Shown: positions 29,689 through 37,752, numbered from the stretch's first letter. The stretch is 64,000 nucleotides of DNA from Streptomyces sp. NBC_00820 (GCF_036347055.1 NZ_CP108882.1:4754501-4818500), one strand, 5' to 3'. Numbers and translations are program-made. The notes: generated by a model from the sequence alone, not told the origin.

Positions 29689-29955
29689 ATGAGCATCATC
29701 GGTTGGATCATCCTCGGCCTGCTGGCCGGAGCCATCGCCAAGGTCCTGCTGCCGGGCCGCGACCCCGGCGGCTTCATCGGTACGACCCTCATCGGCATCG
29801 CGGGCGCGTTCATCGGCGGCTGGATCTCGGCCCGCTGGCTGGACCATCCGGTCTCCAAGCAGTTCTTCGACGGAGCCACCTGGACCGCCGCCATCGGCGG
29901 TTCCCTCGTCCTGCTGATCCTCTACCGCCTGCTGTTCGGGAACTCCCGTGACTGA
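29689..29955 (+). CDS. GlsB/YeaQ/YmgE-family stress-response membrane protein
   Basis: An 88-residue membrane protein with three hydrophobic helices and the conserved IIGWIILGLLAGAIAK start and GFIGTTLIGIAGAFIGG second helix, as in the YeaQ/GlsB (transglycosylase-associated) family. Role unclear, often induced by envelope or acid stress. Its stop is followed by a strong shared terminator. Confidence 0.88.
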   Translation: MSIIGWIILGLLAGAIAKVLLPGRDPGGFIGTTLIGIAGAFIGGWISARWLDHPVSKQFFDGATWTAAIGGSLVLLILYRLLFGNSRD

Positions 29956-30000
29956 GTGACGCTCGCGACGACCGGACCAGGCGTGTCCGGACCGGACGAC

Positions 30001-30036
30001 GAAAGGGTGGGTGCCCGGACGGGCACCCACCCTTTC
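30001..30036. terminator. Bidirectional terminator
   Basis: A perfect 16-bp stem (GAAAGGGTGGGTGCCC / GGGCACCCACCCTTTC) with loop GGAC, between the convergent GlsB-like gene (+) and YajQ gene (-). It has an A-run on one side and a T-run on the other, so it can act in both directions. Confidence 0.9.
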
Positions 30037-30069
30037 GCGTTCACACCCGGGGACGCGGCCCCTCAGGTG

Positions 30070-30558
30070 CTACCGGTAGTTCACGAACTGCAGCGCGAAG
30101 TCGAGGTCCTTGCCCTTCAGCAGCGCGATGATGGCCTGAAGGTCGTCGCGGCTCTTGGAGGTGACCCGCAGCTCCTCACCCTGGACCTGGGCCTTCACGC
30201 CCTTGGGGCCCTCGTCGCGGATGATCTTCGCCACCTTCTTCGCGTTCTCCTGGGAGATGCCCTCCTGGATCGTCGCGAAGATCTTGTACTCCTTGCCGGA
30301 GAGCTGGGGCTCGCCCGCCTCCAGCGCCTTCAGCGAGATGCCGCGCTTGATCAGCTTGGACTGGAAGACGTCGAGGACGGCGTTGACCCGGTCCTCGGAG
30401 TTCGCCTCCATGAGGATCTTGTCACCGGACCACGAGATCGAGGCGCCGACGCCCTTGAAGTCGTAGCGCTGCGAGATCTCCTTGCCGGTCTGGTTGAGGG
30501 CGTTGTCGACCTCCTGCCGCTCGACCTTCGAGACGATGTCGAAACTGGAGTCGGCCAT
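30070..30558 (-). CDS. YajQ-family nucleotide-binding protein
   Basis: A 162-residue protein of the YajQ family, full length from [20 protein letters not shown] to [12 protein letters not shown]. The fold is two ferredoxin-like halves. Members bind nucleotides, and in Xanthomonas a member binds c-di-GMP; here only the family is certain. ATG at 30558 with AAGGAGCCACAGG upstream. Faces the tRNA-Tyr gene. Confidence 0.92.
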   Translation of the reverse strand: MADSSFDIVSKVERQEVDNALNQTGKEISQRYDFKGVGASISWSGDKILMEANSEDRVNAVLDVFQSKLIKRGISLKALEAGEPQLSGKEYKIFATIQEGISQENAKKVAKIIRDEGPKGVKAQVQGEELRVTSKSRDDLQAIIALLKGKDLDFALQFVNYR

Positions 30559-30783
30559 GTCCTGTGGCTCCTTGTATCGGGGGTGCGTAACGGGTGCGTC
30601 CGGCGTGCGAGCGGCGGCCGCCGGGCCCGGCATCACGCCGGGCCGCATCCGCACCAGCCTAGCCACCCCGCGCTCCGAGGGGCGGAGATCAATCGGGTGG
30701 CGAAGCACCCCTCCACATCAGGTATTGTTTACGTCGTTGCCAGGGAGCACCGCCGAAAAGCGGTTCGAAACGGCAGCAACCCA

Positions 30784-30865
30784 GGCGGTGTGCCCGAGCG
30801 GCCAAAGGGAGCAGACTGTAAATCTGCCGGCTCAGCCTTCCCAGGTTCGAATCCTGGCGCCGCCA
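30784..30865 (+). tRNA. tRNA-Tyr (GUA)
   Basis: An 82-nt class II tRNA with a long variable arm. Acceptor GGCGGTG pairs with CGCCGCC at 30858-30864, discriminator A. Anticodon loop CTGTAAA (anticodon GTA). T-arm CAGGTTCGAATCCTG. CCA is not encoded. A -10 like TATTGT lies at about 30723. Confidence 0.96.
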
Positions 30866-30875
30866 CACTGGGGAA

Positions 30876-30915
30876 GACCCCCTCCGATCTGCGGAAACGC
30901 AGATCGGAGGGGGTC
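30876..30915 (+). terminator. Terminator of tRNA-Tyr
   Basis: A perfect 18-bp stem (GACCCCCTCCGATCTGCG / CGCAGATCGGAGGGGGTC) capped by a GAAA tetraloop and followed by TCTTCGTT, ten bases after the tRNA. Confidence 0.92.
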
Positions 30916-31222
30916 TCTTCGTTGTCCGGGGCCGAGGATCCGAGGGGCAGGGGCAGGGGCAGGGGCGGAGGGGCCCGCGGGTCCGGCGAGAGCGCCGTGA
31001 TGCCGTGGCGGCTCTCCGGACTCCGGACCCACTCCGCCGAACCCTCGCTCCATGGCGCTGACGCCGCTTTCCGGCGCGGCCCGGCCTGTCCGTGAGGACC
31101 CCTGCCCGTCGGGCCGGCACCGCGCTCGCCACGGCGTTCTCGCGTGCCGGGCAAGAACGCCCTCATGTCACGCAGTTGACGTCATGACAGCGTCATGGGC
31201 GATGACGGCCCGCCACACCGCC
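30916..31222. other. Gene-free GC-rich stretch
   Basis: No gene with convincing start and family features. It contains a short GGGGCA-type repeat (about 30945-30970). Nothing else was recognised. Confidence 0.5.
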
Positions 31223-31266
31223 ACAAGGGCCCCGTGACCTGCGGGAGCAGGTCACGGGGCCCTTGT
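31223..31266 (-). terminator. Terminator of the lamin-tail gene
   Basis: A perfect 18-bp stem (ACAAGGGCCCCGTGACCT / AGGTCACGGGGCCCTTGT) with an 8-nt loop, 71 bp past the end of the minus-strand gene at 31337. Confidence 0.85.
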
Positions 31267-31336
31267 CGGAAGGCGGGCGCGGCCGCGATCAGCGGCTGTC
31301 AGCGCGCGGTGGCCGCGTCAGCGGCGCGCTGTCGCG

Positions 31337-31831
31337 TCAGTGACGGCCGTCGCGCCGGTGGTCGCCGCCGTCACGGCGGCCGTTGCCCCAGGAGGTGATG
31401 TCGACCACGCGGCGGTGGTCGTCCCGCAGGGTGGCGGTGTCACGCTGGTCCCAGACGGAGTTGCGGCGGTCCTGGTACAGGTCGTGGCGGGAGTCGTGGC
31501 CGATTCCCGTGTGGACACGGACGGTGGAGCGGCCGCCCAGGCGGTAATGGTCGAACGTGTAGGTGTGGCCGGCGCGGTCGGAGAGCGTCCAGCCGTCCAG
31601 GTTCACCGAGCGGCGGAAGTTGTTGCTGATCTCGACCCACTCGCTGTTCAGCGCCCGGTTGGAGTGCGGGCCGCGGAAGCCCGACTCGTGCTGCACGTCG
31701 CTGATCCGCACGATCGGCTGGTGCGAGCGGCCGTGGTCGGCGGCCGAGGCCGGCACGGCGATCGCCGCGGTGATGGCCGCGGTGGTCAGTGCGGCGGCTG
31801 TCAGACGGCGAGCGGTCGTGGATACGGTCAC
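31337..31831 (-). CDS. Secreted lamin-tail domain protein
   Basis: A 164-residue exported protein: signal peptide of ~28 residues (ending AVPASA-A), then one lamin-tail (Ig-like LTD) domain with ALNSEWVEISNNF, VNLDGWTLSDRAGHTYTF and VRVHTGIGHD, then a His/Arg/Gly/Asp-rich tail. Bacterial LTD proteins are secreted and often bind or cut nucleic acids or sit on the envelope; here there is no catalytic partner. GTG at 31831 has GGGAGAAACCT upstream. The tail residues HRRDGRH suggest metal binding, untested. Confidence 0.85.
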   Translation of the reverse strand: MTVSTTARRLTAAALTTAAITAAIAVPASAADHGRSHQPIVRISDVQHESGFRGPHSNRALNSEWVEISNNFRRSVNLDGWTLSDRAGHTYTFDHYRLGGRSTVRVHTGIGHDSRHDLYQDRRNSVWDQRDTATLRDDHRRVVDITSWGNGRRDGGDHRRDGRH

Positions 31832-32134
31832 AGGTTTCTCCCTGCGTGGTGTGAGCGAGGGCGACCGGTCGGCCGCCGTGTTCACACCGTGCCCACATTT
31901 CGTCGTGAATGAGGATGCGACGTGGGGATCGTTACCGGTCATCCATATTTCAGTGACTCTTTCCTGCATGGTCCATTTATGTGCTGAATGCACAAAGTTG
32001 ACGCCTGCTCAGCGGCGCGGCCCATGTGGGGCTTGACCTGCTGGTCAGGTGCGCCAGGGCACGCCACCCCAGTGGCGGACGGACCGTCACCCGAAAGTGA
32101 GTAACGGCCGAAAAGGGCAGGGCACACTGACGGC
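31832..32134. other. Intergenic region, divergent promoters expected
   Basis: The middle (31900-32000) is distinctly A+T-rich for this genome, consistent with the promoter of the minus-strand lamin-tail gene, but no -35/-10 pair was clear. For the plus-strand gene at 32135, CACACT (32123-32128) lies 6 nt before the ATG, as in leaderless promoters, but no -35 was convincing. Confidence 0.4.
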
Positions 32135-32350
32135 ATGTCCTCACGTCGTAGAACCTGTCCTGTGTGCCGCCGTGGCATCGCCGTCGTCGCGGGGCGCTTC
32201 GCGCGGCACGATCCACCGGGGGAGGCGCGGGGGAGCGGCGAGCTCGTCTCGTGCTCGGGCTCGCGGCAGCATGCGCAACTCGGGGCGGTCCAGCCGTCGT
32301 TGGACGGGCACGTCGTGCCGGACTTCCCCGGGCAGCTGCCTCTCTTCTGA
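32135..32350 (+). CDS. Small conserved-looking protein with CxxC motif
   Basis: A 71-residue protein, MSSRRRTCPVCRRGIAVVAG at its start, with one CPVC knuckle, a Ser/Gly-rich middle with another Cys, and a compact end (LDGHVVPDFPGQLPLF). It looks like a small zinc-binding protein of the type conserved in streptomycetes, but I cannot assign it. Codon bias is high at third positions, which supports a real gene. No ribosome site is visible, and -10-like CACACT lies 6 bp upstream (possible leaderless mRNA). Confidence 0.5.
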   Translation: MSSRRRTCPVCRRGIAVVAGRFARHDPPGEARGSGELVSCSGSRQHAQLGAVQPSLDGHVVPDFPGQLPLF

Positions 32351-32472
32351 TCGACTGATCGACTGCTCGACTGTTTCGACTGCCCGTCCGGTCGGCCGGT
32401 CGCCGGTCGGCCGTTGTCGGATTACCGGTGCTTCTCCGGGTTCCGCGTAAGCCCGGAGGCCGGCCGCCGCCC

Positions 32473-33129
32473 TCAGTTCCCGGCGACCGACTTCACCGCC
32501 ACCGACACCGGCGTCGACCCGCTGATCAGCTCCAGCGTCAGGCCGGCCGTCGCCGAGGTCTCCACCAGCTCCGCCAGTACGGCCGCCACGTCGTCCCGGG
32601 AGACCGAGCCGCGCCCGGTGTGCGCCTCCAGGCGGACCAGCCCGGTGCCCGGGGCGTCCGTCAACGCACCGGGACGCAGAATCGTCCAGTCGAGTGCGTC
32701 CTGTCGGGTGACGTACGCGTCGGCCTCGCCCTTGGCCCGCAGGTACACGTCGAAGACGTCGTCCCCCTGGTGCGCGGGGTCGGCGCCCATCGAGGAGACC
32801 ACCAGGAAGCGCCGTACGCGCGCGCGTACGGCCGCCTTCGCGAACAACACCGCCGCGTTCTTGTCCACCGTCTCCTTGCGGGCCGCCCCGCTGCCCGGAC
32901 CCGCACCGGCCGCGAACACCGCCGCGCCCGCGCCCTGCAGATGCGCCGCGACCTCCTCCACCGACGCGGACTCCAGGTCGAGCAGCACCGGTTCGGCGCC
33001 GGCCGCCCGCAGATCGTCGCCCTGCTCGGCCCTGCGGATGATCCCCGCGACCTCGTCCCCACGCCCGGCGAGCAGCCGCTCCAGCCGCAGCGCGATCTGA
33101 CCATGACCACCAGCGATGACAATGCGCAT
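32473..33129 (-). CDS. NAD(P)-binding (NmrA/atypical SDR) protein
   Basis: A 218-residue Rossmann-fold protein. It begins MRIVIAGGHGQIALRLERLL, the GxxGxxA nucleotide-binding turn. The rest (VVSSMGAD, LRPGALTD) matches the atypical short-chain dehydrogenase/NAD(P)H-binding group (YhfK-like). It lacks an obvious catalytic Tyr-x-x-x-Lys, though YLRAKGEAD is in the usual place. ATG at 33129 is the first start that gives a full Rossmann beta strand. Confidence 0.88.
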   Translation of the reverse strand: MRIVIAGGHGQIALRLERLLAGRGDEVAGIIRRAEQGDDLRAAGAEPVLLDLESASVEEVAAHLQGAGAAVFAAGAGPGSGAARKETVDKNAAVLFAKAAVRARVRRFLVVSSMGADPAHQGDDVFDVYLRAKGEADAYVTRQDALDWTILRPGALTDAPGTGLVRLEAHTGRGSVSRDDVAAVLAELVETSATAGLTLELISGSTPVSVAVKSVAGN

Positions 33130-33229
33130 GAATCCGACCGTACGCCCGAAGAGCCGCCTCCGCCGCACGCGTTAAGGACTCTCGGGGGCCGTTCAGGGCC
33201 CCCGCTCCGACGCCCCTACGGCAACGCCC

Positions 33230-34498
33230 CTACGACACCTCCCCGCGCCCCTGACGCGGCAGCCCGGGCTCCGCTTCCACCGCCGAGTTGCAGTACTCGC
33301 GGACCGCGCTCGTACGGGCGACCACCCGGCCGCGGTGGACGACGATCCGGCTGTAGGCGAGGGAGAGGGCGCCGGACAGGTGGTCGCCGCGCACGGCGAG
33401 GAGTTCGGCCGGGAAACCGGCCTCGACACGCACCTCGGGGAGGCCCAGGACGGCGCGGGCGGAGGCGCTCACGGCGTCGTAGGCGGCCTGCGGGCGCAGG
33501 CCGTGGCCCGAGGCCAGGAGATAGGCCGCTTCCAGGGGATCGGCGCGGCCGACGGGGTTGGCGACATCGCGGAGGGCGCCGCCGCCGGCCGCCACGCGCA
33601 CCCCCGCCGCGCGCAGGAGCCGTACCGGCGCCGTACCCCGGCGGTCGGAGCCGGCGCAGCCGCCCTGCGGCAGGCAGACGACCGTGACGCCGGCCGCCGC
33701 GAGCTGGTCGGCGACGCGGCCTGCGGCCTCGGCGGGCAGGCGGGCGAGGCCGGAGCACGGGCCGATCGTCACCCCGGGCCGCAGCCCGCCCGCCATGGCC
33801 GCGAGCCGTGACAGCCGGGCCGGGTCGGCGGCGTCGGTGTGCAGGTCCACCGGGCAGCCGTGCTCCGAGGCCACCTCCAGGACGGCCTCCACATAGCCCG
33901 TCGGGTCGGGGTCCAGATCCGGGCAGCCGCCCACCACGGAGGCGCCCATCTTCACCGCGTCCCGCAGCATGGCGAGCCCGTCGGCGCCGGCCGCCCCGGT
34001 CAGCAGCCGCGGCATCGCCACCGTGGTCAGCTCCGCGAGCCCGCGCAGCGAGCGCCGGGCCTGCAGGACGGCTCCCAGCGCGCCCAGACCCTGGACGTCG
34101 CCGACGCGCACGTGGGCGCGCACCGCCGTCGCGCCGTGCCCGAGTTGGAGCAGGGCCGCCTCCGTGGCGCGGCGCTGGACGTCCTCGGGGGTGTGCGACA
34201 CCGGTCCGGGGTGCTCGGCGGACAGCGCGGTGTCGCCGTGGGCGTGCGGTTCGGCCGGAGCCGGCAGAAGCAGGTAACCGCTGAGGTCCACACGCGCGGT
34301 ACCGGTCCGGCAGGGTCCTGGCGACAGGCTTCCGGCCGTGCCGACGGCCTCGATGCGTCCGCCGCCCAGCCGCACGTCCACTTTGCGGCCGTCGGTGAGC
34401 CGCGCGCCGCACAGCAGGAGGGTGGCCGGGTCGGGCTGCCCCGGTGACCCCGACGAGTTCGACGACCACGGATGCGGCTGCGGCTGGCTGTCGGTCAT
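33230..34498 (-). CDS. Cytosine-deaminase-like amidohydrolase, probably inactive
   Basis: A 422-residue protein of the amidohydrolase superfamily, closest in layout to cytosine deaminase CodA. The first metal motif is kept (PHAHGD, about residue 85), and VRAHVRVGD and NPVG(x)ADPLEAA match CodA blocks. But three catalytic positions differ. Where CodA has HCDE, this protein has HTDA (Glu to Ala). Where CodA has a metal His in ASHT, it has GPCS. Where CodA has GHDD, it has GGGA (Asp lost). Thus it looks like a pseudo-enzyme. The N-terminal ~30 residues are Pro/Gln/Ser-rich. It is not in a clear operon. Confidence 0.75.
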   Translation of the reverse strand: MTDSQPQPHPWSSNSSGSPGQPDPATLLLCGARLTDGRKVDVRLGGGRIEAVGTAGSLSPGPCRTGTARVDLSGYLLLPAPAEPHAHGDTALSAEHPGPVSHTPEDVQRRATEAALLQLGHGATAVRAHVRVGDVQGLGALGAVLQARRSLRGLAELTTVAMPRLLTGAAGADGLAMLRDAVKMGASVVGGCPDLDPDPTGYVEAVLEVASEHGCPVDLHTDAADPARLSRLAAMAGGLRPGVTIGPCSGLARLPAEAAGRVADQLAAAGVTVVCLPQGGCAGSDRRGTAPVRLLRAAGVRVAAGGGALRDVANPVGRADPLEAAYLLASGHGLRPQAAYDAVSASARAVLGLPEVRVEAGFPAELLAVRGDHLSGALSLAYSRIVVHRGRVVARTSAVREYCNSAVEAEPGLPRQGRGEVS

Positions 34499-35071
34499 CG
34501 GACTCCATGGGCCGGGGCCCGGGCCAGGGGTCGGGGCCGGGGCCGGTGGGCTCGGACGTGCCGCGTGGGGCGTCGAGACCGCGGTGGACTCAAGATCACG
34601 CAGAGTGGGTCGAGCCTAGGGTCGCCGACCGCCCGGGACGCGGAGGAGCGCAATAGTCGTACCGGCGTGGTCCACCCATGGCAGTACGCCCGTCGCCCGC
34701 GTGTGTGGCGCACGTCGCGTTCCTTGCCGGGGCGTCGTTCGTCACATGTGCGCGCCGCGCGCCCGGAGCGGGGGCTCCGGCGCATGCGGAGCGTCACCAA
34801 AATGCCCTGGACCGCGCCACACACGTGTGAGGTGCGTCGGTACGTCGGCCCTGTCCACGCCACCCGCGCGTGCGGCCCGCCGGCGCCCGCTCGGTCCCCG
34901 TCCCCGCCGACCGCCTCGCGCCCGTCTCCGCCCATCGCGCCGCACGCCGTGACCGCCGCTCGTCAGTGGGGCTCACGAGGCTGCGGGGAGGCCTGGGACA
35001 AGGGCCTCGGCGGGCGCCTGGACAAGGGATTTGGGCGAACGGCTGCGAACCGTGTAATGTCTTCCTCGCTC
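34499..35071. other. 573-bp gene-free region before tRNA genes
   Basis: No gene with convincing signals. It is very GC-rich at the left (GGGCCGGGGCC repeats around 34510-34560). Near the right end is the promoter of the tRNA pair (see 35031-35060). An ACGTGT/ACACGT pair occurs around 34820. Nothing else recognised. Confidence 0.45.
35031..35060 (+). promoter_or_regulatory. Promoter of tRNA-Thr/tRNA-Met
   Basis: TTGGGC (35031-35036), 18 bp, TAATGT (35055-35060), then 11 bp to the tRNA-Thr gene. Confidence 0.6.
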
Positions 35072-35144
35072 GCCCCAATAGCTCAGTCGGCAGAGCGTCT
35101 CCATGGTAAGGAGAAGGTCAACGGTTCGATTCCGTTTTGGGGCT
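35072..35144 (+). tRNA. tRNA-Thr (GGU)
   Basis: A 73-nt tRNA. Acceptor GCCCCAA pairs with TTGGGGC (35137-35143), discriminator T. Anticodon loop ATGGTAA (anticodon GGT). T-loop GTTCGATTC. No encoded CCA. Followed by the hairpin AGTTCCCGTC-GCAA-GACGGGAACT (35156-35179), which probably helps processing before tRNA-Met. Confidence 0.96.
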
Positions 35145-35190
35145 CTGGTGTGAGAAGTTCCCGTCGCAAGACGGGAACTGATCTCATCAA

Positions 35191-35263
35191 AGCGGTGTAG
35201 CTCAGTCGGTAGAGCAAGCGGCTCATAATCGCTGTGTCACCGGTTCAAGTCCGGTCACCGCTA
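35191..35263 (+). tRNA. tRNA-Met (CAU), elongator type
   Basis: A 73-nt tRNA. Acceptor AGCGGTG pairs with CACCGCT (35256-35262), discriminator A. Anticodon loop CTCATAA. The A1-T72 pair at the acceptor end rules out an initiator tRNA (which lacks pair 1-72), so it is elongator Met. Confidence 0.94.
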
Positions 35264-35349
35264 CTCACGGTAGCCGATTGCAGGGTCGGTCCTTCGATCG
35301 GCTACTCTTTGTTGCGTTAGACCCATCCGTTCGTCCTAGGAGCACTCAC

Positions 35350-35514
35350 GTGGCTGCCACCGACGTCCGCCCGAAGATCACGCTGGCCTGCGTGGAGTGC
35401 AAGGAGCGGAACTACATCACCAAGAAGAACCGGCGTAACAACCCGGATCGCCTTGAGATGAAGAAGCACTGCCCGCGTTGCAATGCGCACACCGCGCACC
35501 GCGAAACGCGATAA
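35350..35514 (+). CDS. rpmG: Ribosomal protein bL33, zinc-ribbon form
   Basis: A 54-residue large-subunit protein with both CxxC knuckles (Cys14/Cys17 and Cys41/Cys44), so the Zn-binding (C+) form. Streptomycetes also carry Zn-free paralogs used under zinc limitation. GTG at 35350 with AGGAGCACTCAC upstream. Position before nusG/secE genes is the usual one. Terminator follows. Confidence 0.95.
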   Translation: MAATDVRPKITLACVECKERNYITKKNRRNNPDRLEMKKHCPRCNAHTAHRETR

Positions 35515-35525
35515 ATCAGGCTCGT

Positions 35526-35564
35526 ACGTGAGGCCGTCCCCGCATGTCGGGGGCGGCCTCACGT
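35526..35564 (+). terminator. Terminator of rpmG
   Basis: A 16-bp stem with one G-T pair (ACGTGAGGCCGTCCCC / GGGGGCGGCCTCACGT), 12 bp past the stop, followed by CGTTTC. Confidence 0.85.
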
Positions 35565-35637
35565 CGTTTCACATGCTGGTGAAGCCAGTCCAGCTGGCGA
35601 CACCTGTCACGCTGCTGAGACCAGGAGGTACCGGGCC

Positions 35638-36090
35638 ATGGCGCTCGACCAGTCCTTCGTGGGGCGGACCTACCCGCCCACCGCGGCCTACGAGGTGGGC
35701 CGGGAGAAGATCCGTGAGTTCGCCGAGGCGGTCGGGGAGACCAACCCCGTCTACACGGACCCGGAGGCCGCCAAGGCGTTCGGTCACTCCGATGTGATCG
35801 CCCCGCCGACCTTCGTGTTCTCCATCACCTTCCGGGCCGCCGGACAGGTCGTCCAGGACCCGCAGCTCGGCCTGGACTACAGCCGCGTGGTGCACGGGGA
35901 CCAGAAGTTCGCCTACAGCCGCCCGGTGCGCGCCGGCGACCGGCTCACGGTCACCTCCACCATCGAGGGCATCAAGTCCATGGCGGGCAACGACATCCTG
36001 GACATCCGCGGTGAGGTGCACGACGAGGCCGGCGAGCACGTGGTGACCGCCTGGACCAAGCTCGTGGCCCGCGCGGCCGAGGAGGCCTGA
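35638..36090 (+). CDS. HadA-like MaoC dehydratase subunit
   Basis: A 150-residue hot-dog-fold protein of the UPF0336/HadA family. It has GETNPVYTDP and the sequence APPTFVFSI, but no catalytic Asp/His pair, as typical for the non-catalytic partner of the (3R)-hydroxyacyl-ACP dehydratase HadAB in mycobacteria. Only 2 bp separate it from the catalytic partner gene. In Streptomyces there are no mycolic acids, so its substrate must differ. ATG after GGAGGTACCGGGCC. Confidence 0.88.
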   Translation: MALDQSFVGRTYPPTAAYEVGREKIREFAEAVGETNPVYTDPEAAKAFGHSDVIAPPTFVFSITFRAAGQVVQDPQLGLDYSRVVHGDQKFAYSRPVRAGDRLTVTSTIEGIKSMAGNDILDIRGEVHDEAGEHVVTAWTKLVARAAEEA

Positions 36091-36092
36091 GA

Positions 36093-36524
36093 GTGATGAC
36101 GGCGAAGATCGCGTACGACGACGTCGAGGTGGGCACCGAACTCCCGGCGCAGACCTTCCCCGTGACCCGCGCCACGCTGGTGCGCTACGCGGGTGCCTCC
36201 GGGGACTTCAACCCCATCCACTGGAACGAGAAGTTCGCCAAGGAGGTGGGCCTGCCGGACGTCATCGCGCACGGCATGTTCACCATGGCCGAGGCGATCC
36301 GCGTGGTCACCGACTGGACCGGTGACCCGGGCGCGGTCGTGGAGTACGGCGTCCGCTTCACCAAGCCGGTCGTCGTGCCCAACGACGACCAGGGCGCCGT
36401 CGTCGAGGTCAGCGGCAAGGTCGCCGCCAAGCTCGACGACAACACCGTGCGCGTGGACCTGACCGCGACGAGCGGCGGCCAGAAGGTGCTGGGCATGTCC
36501 CGCGCGGTCGTACGACTGGCCTGA
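36093..36524 (+). CDS. HadB-like MaoC dehydratase, catalytic subunit
   Basis: A 143-residue hot-dog hydratase. The hydratase 2 motif GDFNPIHWNEKFAKEVGLPD contains the catalytic Asp and His, followed by VIAHGMFTMAEA. It forms a heterodimer with the product of the adjacent gene. It should take water from 3-hydroxyacyl-ACP or CoA. GTG at 36093 (7 nt after GGAGG) is slightly better placed than ATG at 36096. Followed by a perfect 17-bp terminator stem. Confidence 0.88.
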   Translation: MMTAKIAYDDVEVGTELPAQTFPVTRATLVRYAGASGDFNPIHWNEKFAKEVGLPDVIAHGMFTMAEAIRVVTDWTGDPGAVVEYGVRFTKPVVVPNDDQGAVVEVSGKVAAKLDDNTVRVDLTATSGGQKVLGMSRAVVRLA

Positions 36525-36540
36525 GCCGCCCGCTGGAAGA

Positions 36541-36580
36541 CGCGCGTACGGCCCGCCCTCACCGGCGGGCCGTACGCGCG
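36541..36580 (+). terminator. Terminator of the HadAB-like pair
   Basis: A perfect 17-bp stem (CGCGCGTACGGCCCGCC / GGCGGGCCGTACGCGCG), loop CTCACC, 17 bp past the stop. Confidence 0.88.
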
Positions 36581-36595
36581 CGTGCGTCGCACCCG

Positions 36596-36660
36596 GCCCC
36601 GGCCTCCGTCCCTGCCCCCGCCTCCGTCCCGGCCCCGGCCTCCGTCCCTGCCCCGGCGCC
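36596..36660. repeat. 18-bp degenerate GC-rich tandem repeat
   Basis: GCCTCCGTCC recurs at about 36602, 36620 and 36638 (period 18). It lies between the HadAB-like terminator and the murB promoter. Confidence 0.75.
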
Positions 36661-36683
36661 GAGGGGCCGTCGGTGCCGTCTCG

Positions 36684-36699
36684 TAGTCTTGGGCCCGTG
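36684..36699 (+). promoter_or_regulatory. Leaderless promoter of murB
   Basis: -10 TAGTCT (36684-36689) ends 7 bp before the GTG at 36697, so the mRNA should begin at or next to the start codon. No ribosome site is present there, in keeping with a leaderless mRNA, which is common in actinobacteria. Confidence 0.55.
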
Positions 36700-37752
36700 C
36701 TGGTACTCCACGACGCCCCCCTCGCCCCGCTGACCACCTTCCGGCTGGGCGGTCCCGCGACCCGGCTGGTCACCGCCGTCACCGACGCCGAGGTGATCGA
36801 CGCCGTCCGCGAGGCCGACGACACCGGGACCCCGCTGCTGGTCATCGGCGGCGGCTCCAACCTGGTCATCGGCGACAAGGGCTTCGACGGCACCGCCCTG
36901 CGCATCGCCACCCGCGGGATCGAGCTGCGGGGCACCACCCTGGAACTGGCCGCCGGCGAGGTGTGGACGGACGCCGTCGCCCGCACCGTCGAGGCCGGAC
37001 TGGCCGGGATCGAGTGCCTGGCCGGAATCCCGGGCTCCGCGGGCGCGACCCCGATCCAGAACGTGGGCGCCTACGGCCAGGAGGTCTCCGCCACGATCAG
37101 CGAGGTGATCGCCTACGACCGCCACGCCGGCCGGACGGTCACGCTGACGAACGAGGAGTGCGGCTTCTCCTACCGCCACAGCCGCTTCAAGGCAGACCCC
37201 GAGCGCTACGTAGTCCTGCGCGTCCGCTTCGAGCTGGAGGACGCGGACGGCCTTTCGGCGCCGATCAGGTACGCCGAGACGGCCCGCGCGCTCGGCGTGG
37301 AGGCCGGCGACCGGGTGCCGCTGGCCGAGGCCCGCACGACCGTGCTGAAGCTGCGCGCCGGCAAGGGGATGGTCCTCGACCCCGAGGACCACGACACCTG
37401 GTCCGCCGGGTCCTTCTTCACCAATCCGATCCTCACCGAAGCGCAGTTCGCGGCCTTCCACGCGCGCGTGCGTGAGCACCTCGGCGAGGGCGCCGAGCCG
37501 CCCGCGTACCCGGCCGGGGAGGGCCGCACCAAGACCTCCGCGGCCTGGCTGATCGACAAGGCGGGCTTCACCAAGGGGTACGGCACCGGGCCCGCCCGCA
37601 TCTCCACCAAGCACACCCTCGCCCTCACCAACCGTGGCGAGGCCACCACCGAGGACCTGCTCGCCCTGGCCCGCGAGGTCGTCGCCGGAGTCCGCGAGAC
37701 GTTCGGGGTCACGCTGGTCAACGAGCCGGTGACCGTCGGCGTGAGCCTGTAG
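36697..37752 (+). CDS. murB: UDP-N-acetylenolpyruvoylglucosamine reductase
   Basis: A 351-residue FAD enzyme that makes UDP-MurNAc from UDP-GlcNAc-enolpyruvate in the first committed steps of peptidoglycan synthesis. FAD-binding VIGGGSNLVIGDKGFDG is near residues 45-60, and EFCAGIPGS-type (here CLAGIPGSAGATPIQNVGAYG) and the catalytic Ser region SFFTNPI are present. GTG at 36697 fits the leaderless promoter better than the earlier ATG at 36673. The gene is monocistronic. Confidence 0.93.
   Translation: MLVLHDAPLAPLTTFRLGGPATRLVTAVTDAEVIDAVREADDTGTPLLVIGGGSNLVIGDKGFDGTALRIATRGIELRGTTLELAAGEVWTDAVARTVEAGLAGIECLAGIPGSAGATPIQNVGAYGQEVSATISEVIAYDRHAGRTVTLTNEECGFSYRHSRFKADPERYVVLRVRFELEDADGLSAPIRYAETARALGVEAGDRVPLAEARTTVLKLRAGKGMVLDPEDHDTWSAGSFFTNPILTEAQFAAFHARVREHLGEGAEPPAYPAGEGRTKTSAAWLIDKAGFTKGYGTGPARISTKHTLALTNRGEATTEDLLALAREVVAGVRETFGVTLVNEPVTVGVSL

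Noticed and set aside
30784..30865. attL-type integration site at tRNA-Tyr
   Set aside because: No integrase and no direct repeat of the tRNA 3' end were seen in the window.
35191..35263. Initiator tRNA-fMet
   Set aside because: The 1-72 A-T pair is intact, as in elongator tRNA-Met.
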